A stretch of DNA of 64,000 nt from positions 124,001 to 188,000 of the forward strand of contig DBYR01000042.1 in assembly GCA_002310215.1 (NCBI GenBank), in the 5' to 3' direction. Positions 26,141-35,512 of the stretch are shown piece by piece (position 1 is the first letter of the stretch; each line of letters begins with the position of its first letter). The notes under the pieces were generated by a model. It made no database searches. It worked only from the letters and a program-made list of their open reading frames with translations, and was not told where the DNA came from. This DNA comes from Bacteroidales bacterium UBA1181 (GTDB lineage: Bacteria; Bacteroidota; Bacteroidia; Bacteroidales; Paludibacteraceae). A program made the position numbers and the translations under genes.

Positions 26141-27316
26141 CTATGCTTTCTCGCACATGACCACCAGCCTCTTCTCCATGTGCGTGGTGGCGAAAAGATA
26201 TAAGTCGCCGCCTTCCTTGATTTTTAGCTTGTTACGTAGTTCGTTGGCGCCTATCGGGAAGTTGCGCACGGCGATATTGGCTTTCGTGATGCCTCCTAAG
26301 TGCTCTTTCACCTCCTTCTTGTTGAGCGTGAAGGTGTCGATGACGCGGAATGCCCTGCCGGGGAACGCTTCGATTAAATTGTCGGAAGTGTAGAGATGAC
26401 TGCTGACGGCTAATTTGTCCACGGAGAAGCGCTGGCAGAGGGATTTGTAGGCCCCCGCCTTCAGTAGCGAACTGTAGGGCTCGTAGAGGTATGCTCCGAT
26501 CTCTCCCGCTTGGCGTATGGTGGCGTTGCGTTCCTCCTCTGGAGTGAAGGTGTAGCGGGTCTCTCCCTTCTTGGTGAGGTTCACGCAGTGGAACGCTGGG
26601 TTCCCCGTAGCCTCTTCGTCCAGCAGGAAGAGCAACTCCTTGCACTCGTTCTCCACCGAGACGACATGAACGCTCTCCACCTGCCTCAGTTCCTTGACGG
26701 CCAATGAGATGTCCAGCATGGGTGAGTATTTGATCAATACCTTTTTCGCATGGGTGCGTAGTGTCTCCAACACTTCTAAGAGATTGGGCTCGCAATCTGC
26801 GATGGAGACGGTCTTTCTGCCTTGCTGGTCCCTGCGGGCTGGATCGATGAAGATCACGTCGACGGGTTCCATTTGACGGAGGTGATCGATGCCGTCACCG
26901 TTCACCACCTTGGCGTGGGGAAGTCCTAGGAGAGGCAGGTTGTGCATAGCTATTTCGCATAGCTCGGCGTTCCGCTCGACCATGGTGGTCTGCTTGAAAT
27001 TCCGTGCTATGAAGGCGAAGTCCACGCCGAATCCGCCAGTCAGGTCGGTGAAGGAGTCTCCTTGCACGAGCGTCGCCTTGTAGGCTGCGGTCCGCTCCGA
27101 AGAGCATTGTTCCATGGAGAGGTGGGGAGGGTAGACGAGGTCGTCGATTTCGCTCCACGAAGGGATCTTCTCCTTGGCCTTCTGCCATCCGCCGATTTGG
27201 TTCAGCGCATAGTTCAGCGCATCGCCCAGTCTCTTTTGGCCGCTGAGCGCTAACTGCCTCACATCGTCATTGCGGTGAGCGCGGATGTAGGCGGATAGTT
27301 CGGGAGTCGTTTCCAT
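26141..27316 (-). CDS. SAM-dependent methyltransferase with THUMP-like domain
   Basis: A 391-residue class I methyltransferase. Motif I is FTDLTGGFGVDFAFIA (about 90-105), followed by VVNGDGID and the FIDPARRD motif (about 158-166), typical of a Bacteroidota family with a C-terminal THUMP-like domain (about 295-385). Relatives are thought to act on RNA, but the substrate is unknown. It is a single gene; the purU terminator separates it from the gene upstream. Confidence 0.85.
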   Translation of the reverse strand: METTPELSAYIRAHRNDDVRQLALSGQKRLGDALNYALNQIGGWQKAKEKIPSWSEIDDLVYPPHLSMEQCSSERTAAYKATLVQGDSFTDLTGGFGVDFAFIARNFKQTTMVERNAELCEIAMHNLPLLGLPHAKVVNGDGIDHLRQMEPVDVIFIDPARRDQQGRKTVSIADCEPNLLEVLETLRTHAKKVLIKYSPMLDISLAVKELRQVESVHVVSVENECKELLFLLDEEATGNPAFHCVNLTKKGETRYTFTPEEERNATIRQAGEIGAYLYEPYSSLLKAGAYKSLCQRFSVDKLAVSSHLYTSDNLIEAFPGRAFRVIDTFTLNKKEVKEHLGGITKANIAVRNFPIGANELRNKLKIKEGGDLYLFATTHMEKRLVVMCEKA

Positions 27317-27319
27317 TGT

Positions 27320-27349
27320 AAAAAAAGAGGCGGAAGATCTCCCGCCCCT
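27320..27349 (-). terminator. Terminator after purU
   Basis: On the minus strand GGCGG / CCGCC with an eight-base loop (GAGATCTT) is followed by TCTTTTTTT. Confidence 0.85.
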
Positions 27350-27368
27350 TGTTTCATGTTTCTTTAGA

Positions 27369-28232
27369 TTAACTGAATACGACCGTTCTGTTCTTGTAGA
27401 CCAGCACCTTTCGGTCGATATGTTTTTCCACGGCCCTGGAGAGGACGATCTTCTCCAAATCCTGTCCCTTGTGGATGAAGGATTGCACGGTGTCCTTGTG
27501 GGTCACGCGGGCAACGTCCTGTTCGATGATCGGACCGGCGTCCAATTCGCTCGTTACGTAGTGGCTGGTGGCTCCGATGATCTTCACGCCACGCTCGTAG
27601 GCGGCATGGTATGGTTTCGCACCCACGAAAGCGGGGAGGAAGGAGTGGTGTATGTTGATGATCTTGTTCGGGTATTCTTTGATCATATCCTCTGAGATGA
27701 TCTGCATGTAGCGGGCGAGCACGATGAAGTCCACTTTCTCCTTCTCCAGCAGTTCCAGTTCTTTCGCCTCCTGTTCCGCCTTGTTCTCCTTCGTGATAGG
27801 GAAGACGTGGAAAGGAATGCCGAACTTCTCTCCGATCCAGGCGAGGTCCGGGTGGTTGCTGATGATGAAAGGAATCTCGACGTTCAGGTCTCCGTTGAAG
27901 TAACGGGAGAGAATGTCGAAGAGGCAGTGGGACATCTTAGAGACGAAGATGGCCATCTTAGGCTTCACGTCTGAGAAGTAGAGCTTGAAGTCCATCTCGT
28001 ACTTGTTGGCGAAGAGTGTCCTGAAATACTCCTCGATCTTATCTCTTGGAATGATGAAGTTCGCGAGGTCGAACTCGATACGCGTGAAGAAGGTGTTCTG
28101 CACATAGTCCACGTGTTGGTCCAAATATACGATGTTTCCTTTGTTCACATTGATGAAGTCGGTCACCGCCGCCAGGATGCCTTGCTTGTCGGGGCAGTGG
28201 ACCAATAGAATTGCAGTCTGTTTCTGATCCAT
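27369..28232 (-). CDS. purU: Formyltetrahydrofolate deformylase
   Basis: A 287-residue enzyme that hydrolyses 10-formyl-THF to formate and THF, balancing one-carbon units and feeding purine synthesis. An N-terminal ACT domain (about 6-85; LVHCPDKQGILAAVTDFI) senses small molecules in relatives. The formyltransferase-like domain has NIHHSFLPAFVGAKPYHAAY and TSELDAGPII with the expected catalytic Asn, His and Asp. It is 66 bp downstream of the DUF456 gene on the same strand and is followed by a terminator. Confidence 0.95.
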   Translation of the reverse strand: MDQKQTAILLVHCPDKQGILAAVTDFINVNKGNIVYLDQHVDYVQNTFFTRIEFDLANFIIPRDKIEEYFRTLFANKYEMDFKLYFSDVKPKMAIFVSKMSHCLFDILSRYFNGDLNVEIPFIISNHPDLAWIGEKFGIPFHVFPITKENKAEQEAKELELLEKEKVDFIVLARYMQIISEDMIKEYPNKIINIHHSFLPAFVGAKPYHAAYERGVKIIGATSHYVTSELDAGPIIEQDVARVTHKDTVQSFIHKGQDLEKIVLSRAVEKHIDRKVLVYKNRTVVFS

Positions 28233-28298
28233 TTGTCTAAAATTCTCTTTTCCGCGAATTTACTTATTTTGTTCGGGTTCTCAAATGGTTCCCCTCTT

Positions 28299-28772
28299 TT
28301 ATACGAATGATTTGATGAAATACCAGATGTATAGTCCGCATACTGCGATCTTTAAGCCTGTGGTCAGGATGAATCCAAGGAAGGAACCTGCGCCTGACTT
28401 CAGCGCTGTTTTCGTCCCTTCACCGTTCAGCAGTTCTCCGACTACCGCACCGAGGAATGGTCCGACAATGAGCCCGAGGGGTGGAAAGAAAAAACCGACG
28501 ATGAGTCCGACGATGCTTCCTATGGTGCCTAACCTACTGCCTCCCACCTTCTTAGTGAGCCAGGCGGGCAGGATGTAGTCCAGTACTTGTGCCACGATCA
28601 TGGCGGCTGTCATGAAGATCAATTGTTGGGTGGTGAAGTCCACCCGTTCGGTGAAGTGTAGCAAGATGATGCCCACGTACGCCAAGGGAAGTCCGGGGAG
28701 GGCGGGCAGTATGCAACCGACCAACCCTGCGAGGATGAGTATTCCGCTTAGTATGTATAATGCTATTTCCAT
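28299..28772 (-). CDS. DUF456 membrane protein
   Basis: A 157-residue inner-membrane protein with Gly-rich hydrophobic helices. The pattern CILPALPGLPLAYVGIILLH followed by GSRLGTIGSIVGLIVGFFFPP and GAVVGELL is the DUF456 signature. No function is established for the family. A consensus -7 box abuts the start codon. purU follows on the same strand. Confidence 0.85.
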   Translation of the reverse strand: MEIALYILSGILILAGLVGCILPALPGLPLAYVGIILLHFTERVDFTTQQLIFMTAAMIVAQVLDYILPAWLTKKVGGSRLGTIGSIVGLIVGFFFPPLGLIVGPFLGAVVGELLNGEGTKTALKSGAGSFLGFILTTGLKIAVCGLYIWYFIKSFV

Positions 28773-28776
28773 GCTC

Positions 28777-28784
28777 CAAAGTTA
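28777..28784 (-). promoter_or_regulatory. -7 box abutting the DUF456 start
   Basis: TAACTTTG on the minus strand ends only 4 bp before the ATG at 28772, so the message would be leaderless or nearly so if the box is used. No -33 element is seen. Confidence 0.4.
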
Positions 28785-28987
28785 ATGTTTTTTATTTGAA
28801 GTTGGCTTTAAAAAATTGATTTTTATGATTTATTCAGGGTTGAATGGATGGTCCATGGGGTAAGGAGAAAAGGGGAGGAGTAAGGAATATTCGGGGAATG
28901 AATTGAGAATATTACCCTTCATAAGACACTCTTTTCAATGAAATTGCTGGTTTTTGTTCGATTTTGTGAGAATTTGTGCGTTTTTGT

Positions 28988-29019
28988 TTTGTTGTGAAAT
29001 AAATGTTTTCATAAATTTG
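28988..29019 (+). promoter_or_regulatory. Promoter of the DUF349 gene
   Basis: TTTG (28988-28991), a 20-bp spacer and TAAATTTG (29012-29019) match both halves of the Bacteroidota consensus. Confidence 0.7.
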
Positions 29020-29183
29020 CGATACGTGTCGAAGATTTCGCTGTGAAGAGTTCGATGTGAGATGTAGTGCCAAGCACTTCGGGAAGGGGAGATGAGATGA
29101 GAAGCTTTCTCCGCCTTGGATCGGATGCTTGAATTGTAAGTTTAATCGGGTGAGGCTTAGTTGCTTCCCTAAAATTGGTAGCC

Positions 29184-31028
29184 ATGGATGTAAATGAACA
29201 AAACGTGAAAGACGTTACTGAGAGAGTGGATTCTGTTGATGAGATTTCTACGGAACAAGATGCGATTGAGTCCACTATTGTGGAGGAAACCCCTGAGTTT
29301 GAGGATTTCGGAAGTATGACGGAAGGTGAGTTGGTGGAGAAGGCAAAGGAGTTGATGAAGAGCAATCCTGAGTCGTATTCCTCGCTAAGGAGTAAAATGG
29401 ATGCCATCAAATACAACTTCTATAAGAAACTTCGCGCGAAGAACGAGGAGCTGAAACAACGTTTCATCGAAGACGGTGGGCTCCCTGAGGACTTCAATCC
29501 GGCCGAGAACCCTTTGGATACGGAACTGAAAGAAATTCTACAAAACTATAAAGATAAGCGTATCGCTGAGTTCCAACGTGCGGAGGCTGAGAAGCAAAAG
29601 AACTTGGAGGAAAAGAAGCGCATCTTGGACGAATTGAAGCAATTGCTCGAGAACGAGGAGGACTTCGGCAAGAAGGTGCCTTCATTCCAAAAACTGCAAC
29701 AGGATTGGAAAGCTGTCGGCCCGGTGCCGCAAAGCGAGGTGAACTCCCTTTGGAACGCTTACCAACTATGCGTGGAGAGTTTCTACGATAATCTGAAGAT
29801 CAATAATGAGTTGCGTGACTACGATTTCCGCAAGAACTTAGAGATGAAGGTGGCCCTTTGCGAGCAGGCCGAGGCGCTTGCCAATGAGAAGGAGATCGTC
29901 CCTGCGTTCAGGAAATTGCAAGCATTGCACGACGAGTGGCGCGAGATCGGTCCGGTTTCCCGTGAGAACCGCGAGTCCATCTGGAATCGATTCAAGGAGG
30001 CTTCGACCGTCATCAACAAACGTCACCATGACTACTTCGAACAGCTCCGTGCCGGTGAGGTGGAGAACTTGGCGAAGAAGACCGCTCTCTGTGAGCAGAT
30101 CGAGGCCATTGATCTTTCCGCCATCAATTCGTTCAAGGAGTGGCAGGACAAGTCGACCGAGATTCTTGCCCTACAGGAGGAGTGGAAGAAGATCGGTTTC
30201 GCCCCTAAGAAGGACAATGTGGCCATCTACGAGCGTTTCCGCGCCTCTTGCGATAAGTTCTTCAAGACGAAGAACGAGTATTTCCGCAACGTGAAGGACC
30301 AACTCTCCGAGAATTTGGCGAAGAAAATCGCTCTCTGTGAGAAGGCGGAGGCGAACAAAGATAGTACAGACTGGAAAGCCACGTCAGACCTCTTCGTGAA
30401 GTTGCAGCAGGATTGGAAGAAGATTGGCGCCGTGCCTAAGAAACAGTCCGAGGCTGTGTGGAAGAGGTTCCTTGCCGCATGTGACTACTTCTTCGCTAAG
30501 AAGGGCGAACAGTTCAAGTCCCAGCGTGTGGAGCAGGATGACAACCTGAAGAAGAAGAAGGAGATCATCGAAAAGATAAAGAACATCCCTATCGGTGATA
30601 ATCATGACGCTTCGTTCAATGAACTGAAGTCGTTGATCGCTGAGTGGAATGCGGTGGGTCACGTGCCTTTTAAGGATAAGGATAAGGTGTACAACGCCTA
30701 CAAGGCTGCCATCGATGATAAGTTCGACAAGCTGAATGTGGACAAGTCGGCTCGTCAGTTGGATGTCTTCAAGGAGAACGTCAAGGACATGGCGGAGAAG
30801 GGCGAGCAGAAACTTATGTCTGAGCGGAAGCGTTTGCTCCGTCAATATGAGGCCTTGACCTCCGAAATCACCACTTACGAGAATAATATCGGCTTCTTCT
30901 CCGTCTCTTCCAAGAATGCGGAGAGCCTGATCAAGGACATGGCTAATAAGATCCAAAAGCTGAAACGTGAGCGTGAGACGATTGTCGAGAAGGTGAGACT
31001 GCTCGATGAGGCGTCGAAAAAGGAGTAA
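29184..31028 (+). CDS. DUF349 repeat protein
   Basis: A 614-residue, highly charged, probably all-helical cytosolic protein. The ATG at 29184 (MDVNEQN) is chosen; the longer frame begins at TTG. Five DUF349 units of about 65-75 residues run from about 150 to 500, each with the hallmark W(K/R/N)xxG, as in WKAVGPVP, WREIGPVS, WKKIGFAP, WKKIGAVP and WNAVGHVP. The N-terminus (about 1-60) is acidic and low in complexity; the C-terminus (about 510-610) is a predicted coiled coil. The function of the family is not established. Confidence 0.9.
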   Translation: MDVNEQNVKDVTERVDSVDEISTEQDAIESTIVEETPEFEDFGSMTEGELVEKAKELMKSNPESYSSLRSKMDAIKYNFYKKLRAKNEELKQRFIEDGGLPEDFNPAENPLDTELKEILQNYKDKRIAEFQRAEAEKQKNLEEKKRILDELKQLLENEEDFGKKVPSFQKLQQDWKAVGPVPQSEVNSLWNAYQLCVESFYDNLKINNELRDYDFRKNLEMKVALCEQAEALANEKEIVPAFRKLQALHDEWREIGPVSRENRESIWNRFKEASTVINKRHHDYFEQLRAGEVENLAKKTALCEQIEAIDLSAINSFKEWQDKSTEILALQEEWKKIGFAPKKDNVAIYERFRASCDKFFKTKNEYFRNVKDQLSENLAKKIALCEKAEANKDSTDWKATSDLFVKLQQDWKKIGAVPKKQSEAVWKRFLAACDYFFAKKGEQFKSQRVEQDDNLKKKKEIIEKIKNIPIGDNHDASFNELKSLIAEWNAVGHVPFKDKDKVYNAYKAAIDDKFDKLNVDKSARQLDVFKENVKDMAEKGEQKLMSERKRLLRQYEALTSEITTYENNIGFFSVSSKNAESLIKDMANKIQKLKRERETIVEKVRLLDEASKKE

Positions 31029-31053
31029 TTTGTTAAGTTCATATATTTGTTGG

Positions 31054-31089
31054 ACCGGGATTCGTCTTAGGATGGGTTCCGGTTTTTTC
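31054..31089 (+). terminator. Probable terminator after the DUF349 gene
   Basis: A short stem ACCGG / CCGGT with a ~20-nt loop is followed by TTTTTCG. Confidence 0.5.
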
Positions 31090-31103
31090 GTGCCCTTGGA
31101 ATA

Positions 31104-31330
31104 CTAAATCGTAAATATCTAAATAGTAAATGATTACAAATGGCTAAATAGTAAATCGTAAATAGTCAAATCGTAAATCCAGTGGTAAATTGTAAATGGC
31201 TAAATAGCAAAAAGTTACAAGTGATTAAATAGTAAATTGTAAATAGTCCAATAGTAAATCCAAATAGTAAATTGTAATTAGTCAAATCGTAAATCCAGTG
31301 GTAAATCGTAAATAGCTAAATAGTAAATAA
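31104..31330. repeat. AT-rich degenerate repeat tract
   Basis: About 225 bp made of variants of the words AAATAGTAAA, TCGTAAATAG, TGTAAATGGCTAAAT and AATCCAGTGGTAAAT, the last seen twice at 31175-31190 and 31293-31308. A related inverted stretch lies at 41549-41595. Confidence 0.75.
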
Positions 31331-31407
31331 AAATAATCTATTAAATGACTGATTTGTGATTTGTTGTTACTATCTTCGCGCAGTTTAAAAAGATAGAAAT
31401 ATTTTGT

Positions 31408-32745
31408 ATGGCTACATTCCGTGGAATCGCATGCGTTGCGTGCTTGGTCGTCTCTTTGGGAAGCGCATTTTCCCAGGACTTGGAGGCTGCTAATGATACA
31501 TTGTCCGGTATAAGCAAGAAGGTTGATGTTGTGAAAACCGACGAGGGGGTTGCGTTGAAGACCAAACATTTCGAGTTCAAACCTTATGGTTTCTTCAGAA
31601 ATGATTTCTATTATGACTCCCGTACCAATTTTGAGACGGCGAACGGATTGTTCTACATCATCCCTAAAGATAAGGATATGAATGAGGAGGGGCAGGATCT
31701 GAATGGCCTTTCCTCCACCAATTTCATGAGTATCGCCACTCGCTTGGGTGTGCGCATTTCGGGACCTGAATTCTTGAACGCTAAGACATTAGGCGTTGTG
31801 GAGGGCGATTTTGCAGGATGTGGGTCGAGCCCGACAATCGTTCGTTTGCGACAGGCGCATTTCGACCTTCAATGGCAGAAACTCTCCCTGATCATGGGTC
31901 AGACGTGGCACCCGATGTTTGGTGACGTGGTTCCTAATATCCAGAGTCTGGCGACGGGTAGCCCGTTCCAACCTTTCAACAGAAGTCCGCAAATCCGCCT
32001 GAATTGGCAGATGGATGCCCACAACCGTCTTTTCACCTCTGCGATTTGGCAGTTCCAATACACGACGACGGGTCCGAATGGAGGAACCAACTCCTACATG
32101 ACGAAAGGCAAGATGCCTGAGTTCTATTTCGGCTATGACTGGAAAAAGGATGGCTGGACGTTGGGTTTGGGTGCCGATGTGATGCGCCTTTCGATGCCTG
32201 AGACCGTAAAGGTACAACATTCCGGCGATGTAACACCCGTGTCGACGGAGGATCATATCGTCTCTTGCGCATTCGACGCATACGTGCAGTACCATTCGTT
32301 GGATGGCAAATTGCAGGTGAAGGCGAAAACCATCTATGGCGGTAATATGTCTCACCTCCTGCTCCTCAGCGGATTCGGCTTGGCTGACAATCCTAAAAGG
32401 GGTGTGTACTCCTGGACGAACGTGAAGAACTCCACTTCATGGGTGGATGTGGTCTATGGTAGGACGTGGAAGTTCGGTCTCTTCTTGGGCTATATGAAGA
32501 ACCTCGGTACGGATGATAATCTGTTGAGCGAGTCCACGACGTACATCTTCGGTTTCAACAACATCGACTACGTATACCGCATCGCACCGATGGTTTGCTA
32601 CGATTTGAAGCACTGGTCGTTCGGTGTCGAGTATGAACGCACTACGGCCGCTTACGGTAAGCTGAATCTGAAGGACGGTAGGGTGGATGACTCGCACGAG
32701 ATATCCAACAATAGGGTGGTGGCCATCCTGATGTATTATTTCTAA
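31408..32745 (+). CDS. Porin-like outer-membrane protein (DcaP-like), copy 2
   Basis: A 445-residue paralog of the protein at 21322. It has a signal peptide (MATFRGIACVACLVVSLGSAFSQ), then the shared segments KPYGFFRNDFYYDSR, NFMSIATRLGVRISGPE, LIMGQTWHPMFGDVVP and TGSPFQPFNRSPQIRLNWQ, and C-terminal beta strands ending VVAILMYYF. It is predicted to form an outer-membrane beta-barrel. Substrate unknown. It stands alone between an AT-rich repeat tract and metK. Confidence 0.8.
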   Translation: MATFRGIACVACLVVSLGSAFSQDLEAANDTLSGISKKVDVVKTDEGVALKTKHFEFKPYGFFRNDFYYDSRTNFETANGLFYIIPKDKDMNEEGQDLNGLSSTNFMSIATRLGVRISGPEFLNAKTLGVVEGDFAGCGSSPTIVRLRQAHFDLQWQKLSLIMGQTWHPMFGDVVPNIQSLATGSPFQPFNRSPQIRLNWQMDAHNRLFTSAIWQFQYTTTGPNGGTNSYMTKGKMPEFYFGYDWKKDGWTLGLGADVMRLSMPETVKVQHSGDVTPVSTEDHIVSCAFDAYVQYHSLDGKLQVKAKTIYGGNMSHLLLLSGFGLADNPKRGVYSWTNVKNSTSWVDVVYGRTWKFGLFLGYMKNLGTDDNLLSESTTYIFGFNNIDYVYRIAPMVCYDLKHWSFGVEYERTTAAYGKLNLKDGRVDDSHEISNNRVVAILMYYF

Positions 32746-32764
32746 GAATATGAATTGATAGACG

Positions 32765-32789
32765 CAGGGACGTGACGAGTGCGTCCCTG
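32765..32789 (+). terminator. Hairpin after porin-like copy 2
   Basis: Stem CAGGGACG / CGTCCCTG with a 9-nt loop, but no T run follows, so termination is uncertain. It resembles the dispersed GTAGRGACG palindromes. Confidence 0.4.
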
Positions 32790-32855
32790 TATGCTGTAAT
32801 TCGTGATTGTTAATAAATAATTCTTCCATATATTTTTTGTATGGAAAAATATTCT

Positions 32856-32863
32856 TAATTTTG
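32856..32863 (+). promoter_or_regulatory. -7 promoter box of metK
   Basis: TAATTTTG fits TAnnTTTG, with TTTG at 32836-32839 (16-bp spacer). The leader would be about 110 nt. No SAM-riboswitch core was recognised in it. Confidence 0.5.
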
Positions 32864-32979
32864 CGACATAATTGGTGGATAGATTTGATTGCTTGCAACC
32901 ACAGAAAAAAATGCTAAAATGATAATTGTGAGCTATCTGTTATATCCCCTTACATACATAACTTAAAAGTCTTAGTGTA

Positions 32980-34260
32980 ATGGCTTATTTTTTTTCATCG
33001 GAATCCGTTTCCGAAGGACATCCAGACAAAGTCGCTGACCAAATCTCCGACGCTATTCTGGACAACATTTTGGCTCAAGACCCTGAGTCGAAAGTTGCTT
33101 GCGAAACTTTAGTTACGACCGGACAAGTGATCCTTGCCGGCGAGTTGAAAACGACTGCACAAATCAACGAGCAGGACATCGCCCGTCGTGTCATCTGTAA
33201 AATCGGTTACACGAAGAGCGATTACAAGTTCGACAGCGAGTCTTGTGGCATCCTGAACGCCCTTCATGGACAATCTCCTGACATCAACCGTGGTGTGGAG
33301 CGCTCCAATCCGTTGGACCAGGGTGCCGGCGACCAAGGCATGATGTTCGGTTATGCTTGTAACGAGACGAAGAGCATGATGCCTCTTCCGTTAGATATGG
33401 CGCATAACCTGTTGCGCGAATTGTCCCAGATACGTCGCGAGGGGAAGGAGATGACCTACCTGCGCCCGGACGCCAAGTCGCAGGTGACCATCGAGTATGG
33501 CGACGACAATAAGCCGAAAAGGGTGGACACCATCGTCCTCTCCACGCAGCATGACGAGTTCATCACGGACGAGAAGAATCAGTTGAAGGCGGACGAGGAG
33601 ATGGTGAAGAAGATCGAGGAGGATGTGCGCAATATCCTGATCCCGCGCTTGGTCAGCAAACATGCCGAATACAAATCGCTCTTGCGGGGCGATTATAAGC
33701 TGTTGGTGAACCCTACAGGCAAGTTCGTGATCGGTGGACCTTATGGAGACACCGGTTTGACGGGCCGTAAGATCATTGTGGATACCTACGGAGGCAAGGG
33801 AGCCCATGGCGGTGGCGCCTTCTCAGGCAAAGACCCTTCCAAGGTGGACCGTTCCGCCGCATACGCCGCTAGACATCTGGCGAAGAACCTGGTTGCCGCT
33901 GGCGTGGCGGACGAGGCGCTGGTGCAGGTGGCCTACGCTATCGGTGTGGCCGACCCGATGAACCTCTTCGTCAACACGTATGGTACTGCAAAGGTGAAGT
34001 TGAGCGACGGTGAGATCGCGCGCAAGATCGCGGAGAGCAAGATCTTCGACATGCGCCCGAAGGCCATCGAGGACCGTCTGAAGCTCCGCAACCCGATCTA
34101 CGAGGAGACCGCTTCGTACGGGCACATGGGCAGAACGCCTCAGGTGGTGACCAAGACTTTCACGGACCGCTCAGGGAAAACTTTCACGAAGGAGGTGGAG
34201 CTATTCACTTGGGAGAAAACCGATAAGACGGACGATTTGAAAAAATTGTTTAAATTGTAA
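32980..34260 (+). CDS. metK: S-adenosylmethionine synthetase
   Basis: A 426-residue enzyme that joins ATP and methionine to make SAM. Signatures: SVSEGHPDKVADQISDA at the start, GAGDQGMMFGYA (central loop), GPYGDTGLTGRKI, and GGGAFSGKDPSKVDRSAAYAAR, which form the two metal/ATP sites. The length is slightly above the E. coli enzyme, as is common in Bacteroidales, mainly from an insert near 175-215 (DEFITDEKNQLKADEEM). mdh follows after 96 bp with its own promoter. Confidence 0.97.
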   Translation: MAYFFSSESVSEGHPDKVADQISDAILDNILAQDPESKVACETLVTTGQVILAGELKTTAQINEQDIARRVICKIGYTKSDYKFDSESCGILNALHGQSPDINRGVERSNPLDQGAGDQGMMFGYACNETKSMMPLPLDMAHNLLRELSQIRREGKEMTYLRPDAKSQVTIEYGDDNKPKRVDTIVLSTQHDEFITDEKNQLKADEEMVKKIEEDVRNILIPRLVSKHAEYKSLLRGDYKLLVNPTGKFVIGGPYGDTGLTGRKIIVDTYGGKGAHGGGAFSGKDPSKVDRSAAYAARHLAKNLVAAGVADEALVQVAYAIGVADPMNLFVNTYGTAKVKLSDGEIARKIAESKIFDMRPKAIEDRLKLRNPIYEETASYGHMGRTPQVVTKTFTDRSGKTFTKEVELFTWEKTDKTDDLKKLFKL

Positions 34261-34303
34261 GATATTACCCCTTCACAATGTATGCGCGAAGTGATTTATT
34301 TTT

Positions 34304-34311
34304 TAACTTTG
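34304..34311 (+). promoter_or_regulatory. -7 promoter box of mdh
   Basis: TAACTTTG, a full match to TAnnTTTG, 45 bp before the mdh start. Confidence 0.6.
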
Positions 34312-34356
34312 CGTAAAATTGTAATGCGATAAATTCTTTTAAAAAACAATTATAGT

Positions 34357-35349
34357 ATGAGTTTCTTATCTAACAAAAAATTGGTTATCGTTGGTGCCGC
34401 TGGTGCTATCGGTTCTACAATGGCTCAATTGGCCGCTGTTAAGGGTTTAACAAACAATATCACGCTTTACGATCCATATTTGAAGGGTCTCGAGGGCGTT
34501 TACGAGGAAATGCGTCACTGCGGTTTCGAGGGCGTTAACTTCACGTTCACTGACAATGTGGAGGAGGCTTTGACTGGCGCTTCTTTCATCATCTCTTCAG
34601 GTGGTGCTCCTCGTAAGGAGGGTATGACCCGTGAGGACCTTTTGAAGGGCAACGCTCAGATCGCTGCTGACTTCGGTGACAACGTAAAGAAATATTGTCC
34701 TAAGTGCGAGCACATCGTCGTTATCTTCAACCCAGCTGACGTGACTGGTTTGGTTGTGTTGGTTAAGTCTGGTTTGAAGCCTAACCAAGTGACTACTTTG
34801 GCTGGTTTGGATTCTACTCGTCTTCAGAGTGAGTTGGCTAAGTACTTCGGTATCCCTCAGTATGCGGTTAGCGGTTGCGCTACGTTGGGTGGACACGGAG
34901 AGAAGATGGTTCCTGTAACATCTGACGTGATGGTGATGGGCAAGCCTCTTTCTAAGTACAACATCCCAGCTGACAAGTTCGAGGAGATCAAGCAAAAGAC
35001 TATCCAAGGCGGTTCTAACATCATCGCTCTTCGTGGACGTTCTTCTAACTTGAGCCCTGCATACGTGGCTATCGAGATGATCGAGGCTGCTATGGGTGGC
35101 AAGAAGTTCACTTTGCCTGCAGGCTGCTTCGTAAAGGACGGCATGTACGGTTACAAGAACGTTTGCATGGCCATGAAGTCAACCATCGACGAGAACGGTG
35201 TTTCTTACACGGAGGCTAACCTCTCGGCTGATGAGAAGAAGGCTTTGGACGCTTCTTACGAGCACCTTTGCAAGATGCGTGACGAGGTAATCGGCATGGG
35301 CGTTCTTCCTGCAGTCGCTGACTGGAAGAAATACAACGCGAACCTCTAA
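34357..35349 (+). CDS. mdh: Malate dehydrogenase
   Basis: A 330-residue NAD-dependent dehydrogenase of the lactate/malate family. NAD-binding motif VIVGAAGAIGST (about 9-20), substrate-site segments GGAPRKEGMTR, NPADVTG and LDSTRLQSELA, and catalytic GGHGEKMVP (His about 184). The arginine-containing substrate loop favours malate. It uses strongly biased, high-expression codons. In anaerobic Bacteroidales it makes malate from oxaloacetate on the way to succinate. A strong terminator follows. Confidence 0.93.
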   Translation: MSFLSNKKLVIVGAAGAIGSTMAQLAAVKGLTNNITLYDPYLKGLEGVYEEMRHCGFEGVNFTFTDNVEEALTGASFIISSGGAPRKEGMTREDLLKGNAQIAADFGDNVKKYCPKCEHIVVIFNPADVTGLVVLVKSGLKPNQVTTLAGLDSTRLQSELAKYFGIPQYAVSGCATLGGHGEKMVPVTSDVMVMGKPLSKYNIPADKFEEIKQKTIQGGSNIIALRGRSSNLSPAYVAIEMIEAAMGGKKFTLPAGCFVKDGMYGYKNVCMAMKSTIDENGVSYTEANLSADEKKALDASYEHLCKMRDEVIGMGVLPAVADWKKYNANL

Positions 35350-35373
35350 TCCTAGGATTGGATTCGATATAGG

Positions 35374-35406
35374 AAAGCGGGCGGGGTATATCCCTGCCCG
35401 CTTTTT
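35374..35406 (+). terminator. Terminator after mdh
   Basis: Stem AAAGCGGGC / GCCCGCTTT with an inner GGG/CCC pairing, followed by TTT. Confidence 0.9.
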
Positions 35407-35512
35407 TCGTTGGGGGAGGGGAGTCGGTTGTGGAACCGATCGGGTCTGATTTCGGATGAGAAATCCCGAGATATGCTTCCCCTCCCTGTAATAAATAGAG
35501 AAATATCCTCTT

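Larger units (their letters stand above)
28773..29183. other. Divergent intergenic region
   Basis: 411 bp between the DUF456 gene (-) and the DUF349 gene (+). It holds one promoter facing each way; the plus-strand leader is about 158 nt. No gene is visible. Confidence 0.65.
31029..31407. other. Intergenic region with terminator and AT-rich repeats
   Basis: 379 bp between the DUF349 gene and the second porin-like gene. It holds a terminator near 31060 and the repeat tract at 31104-31330. No gene is visible. Confidence 0.75.

Noticed and set aside
32864..32979. SAM riboswitch before metK
   Set aside because: The leader is about 110 nt and shows no recognisable SAM aptamer core.
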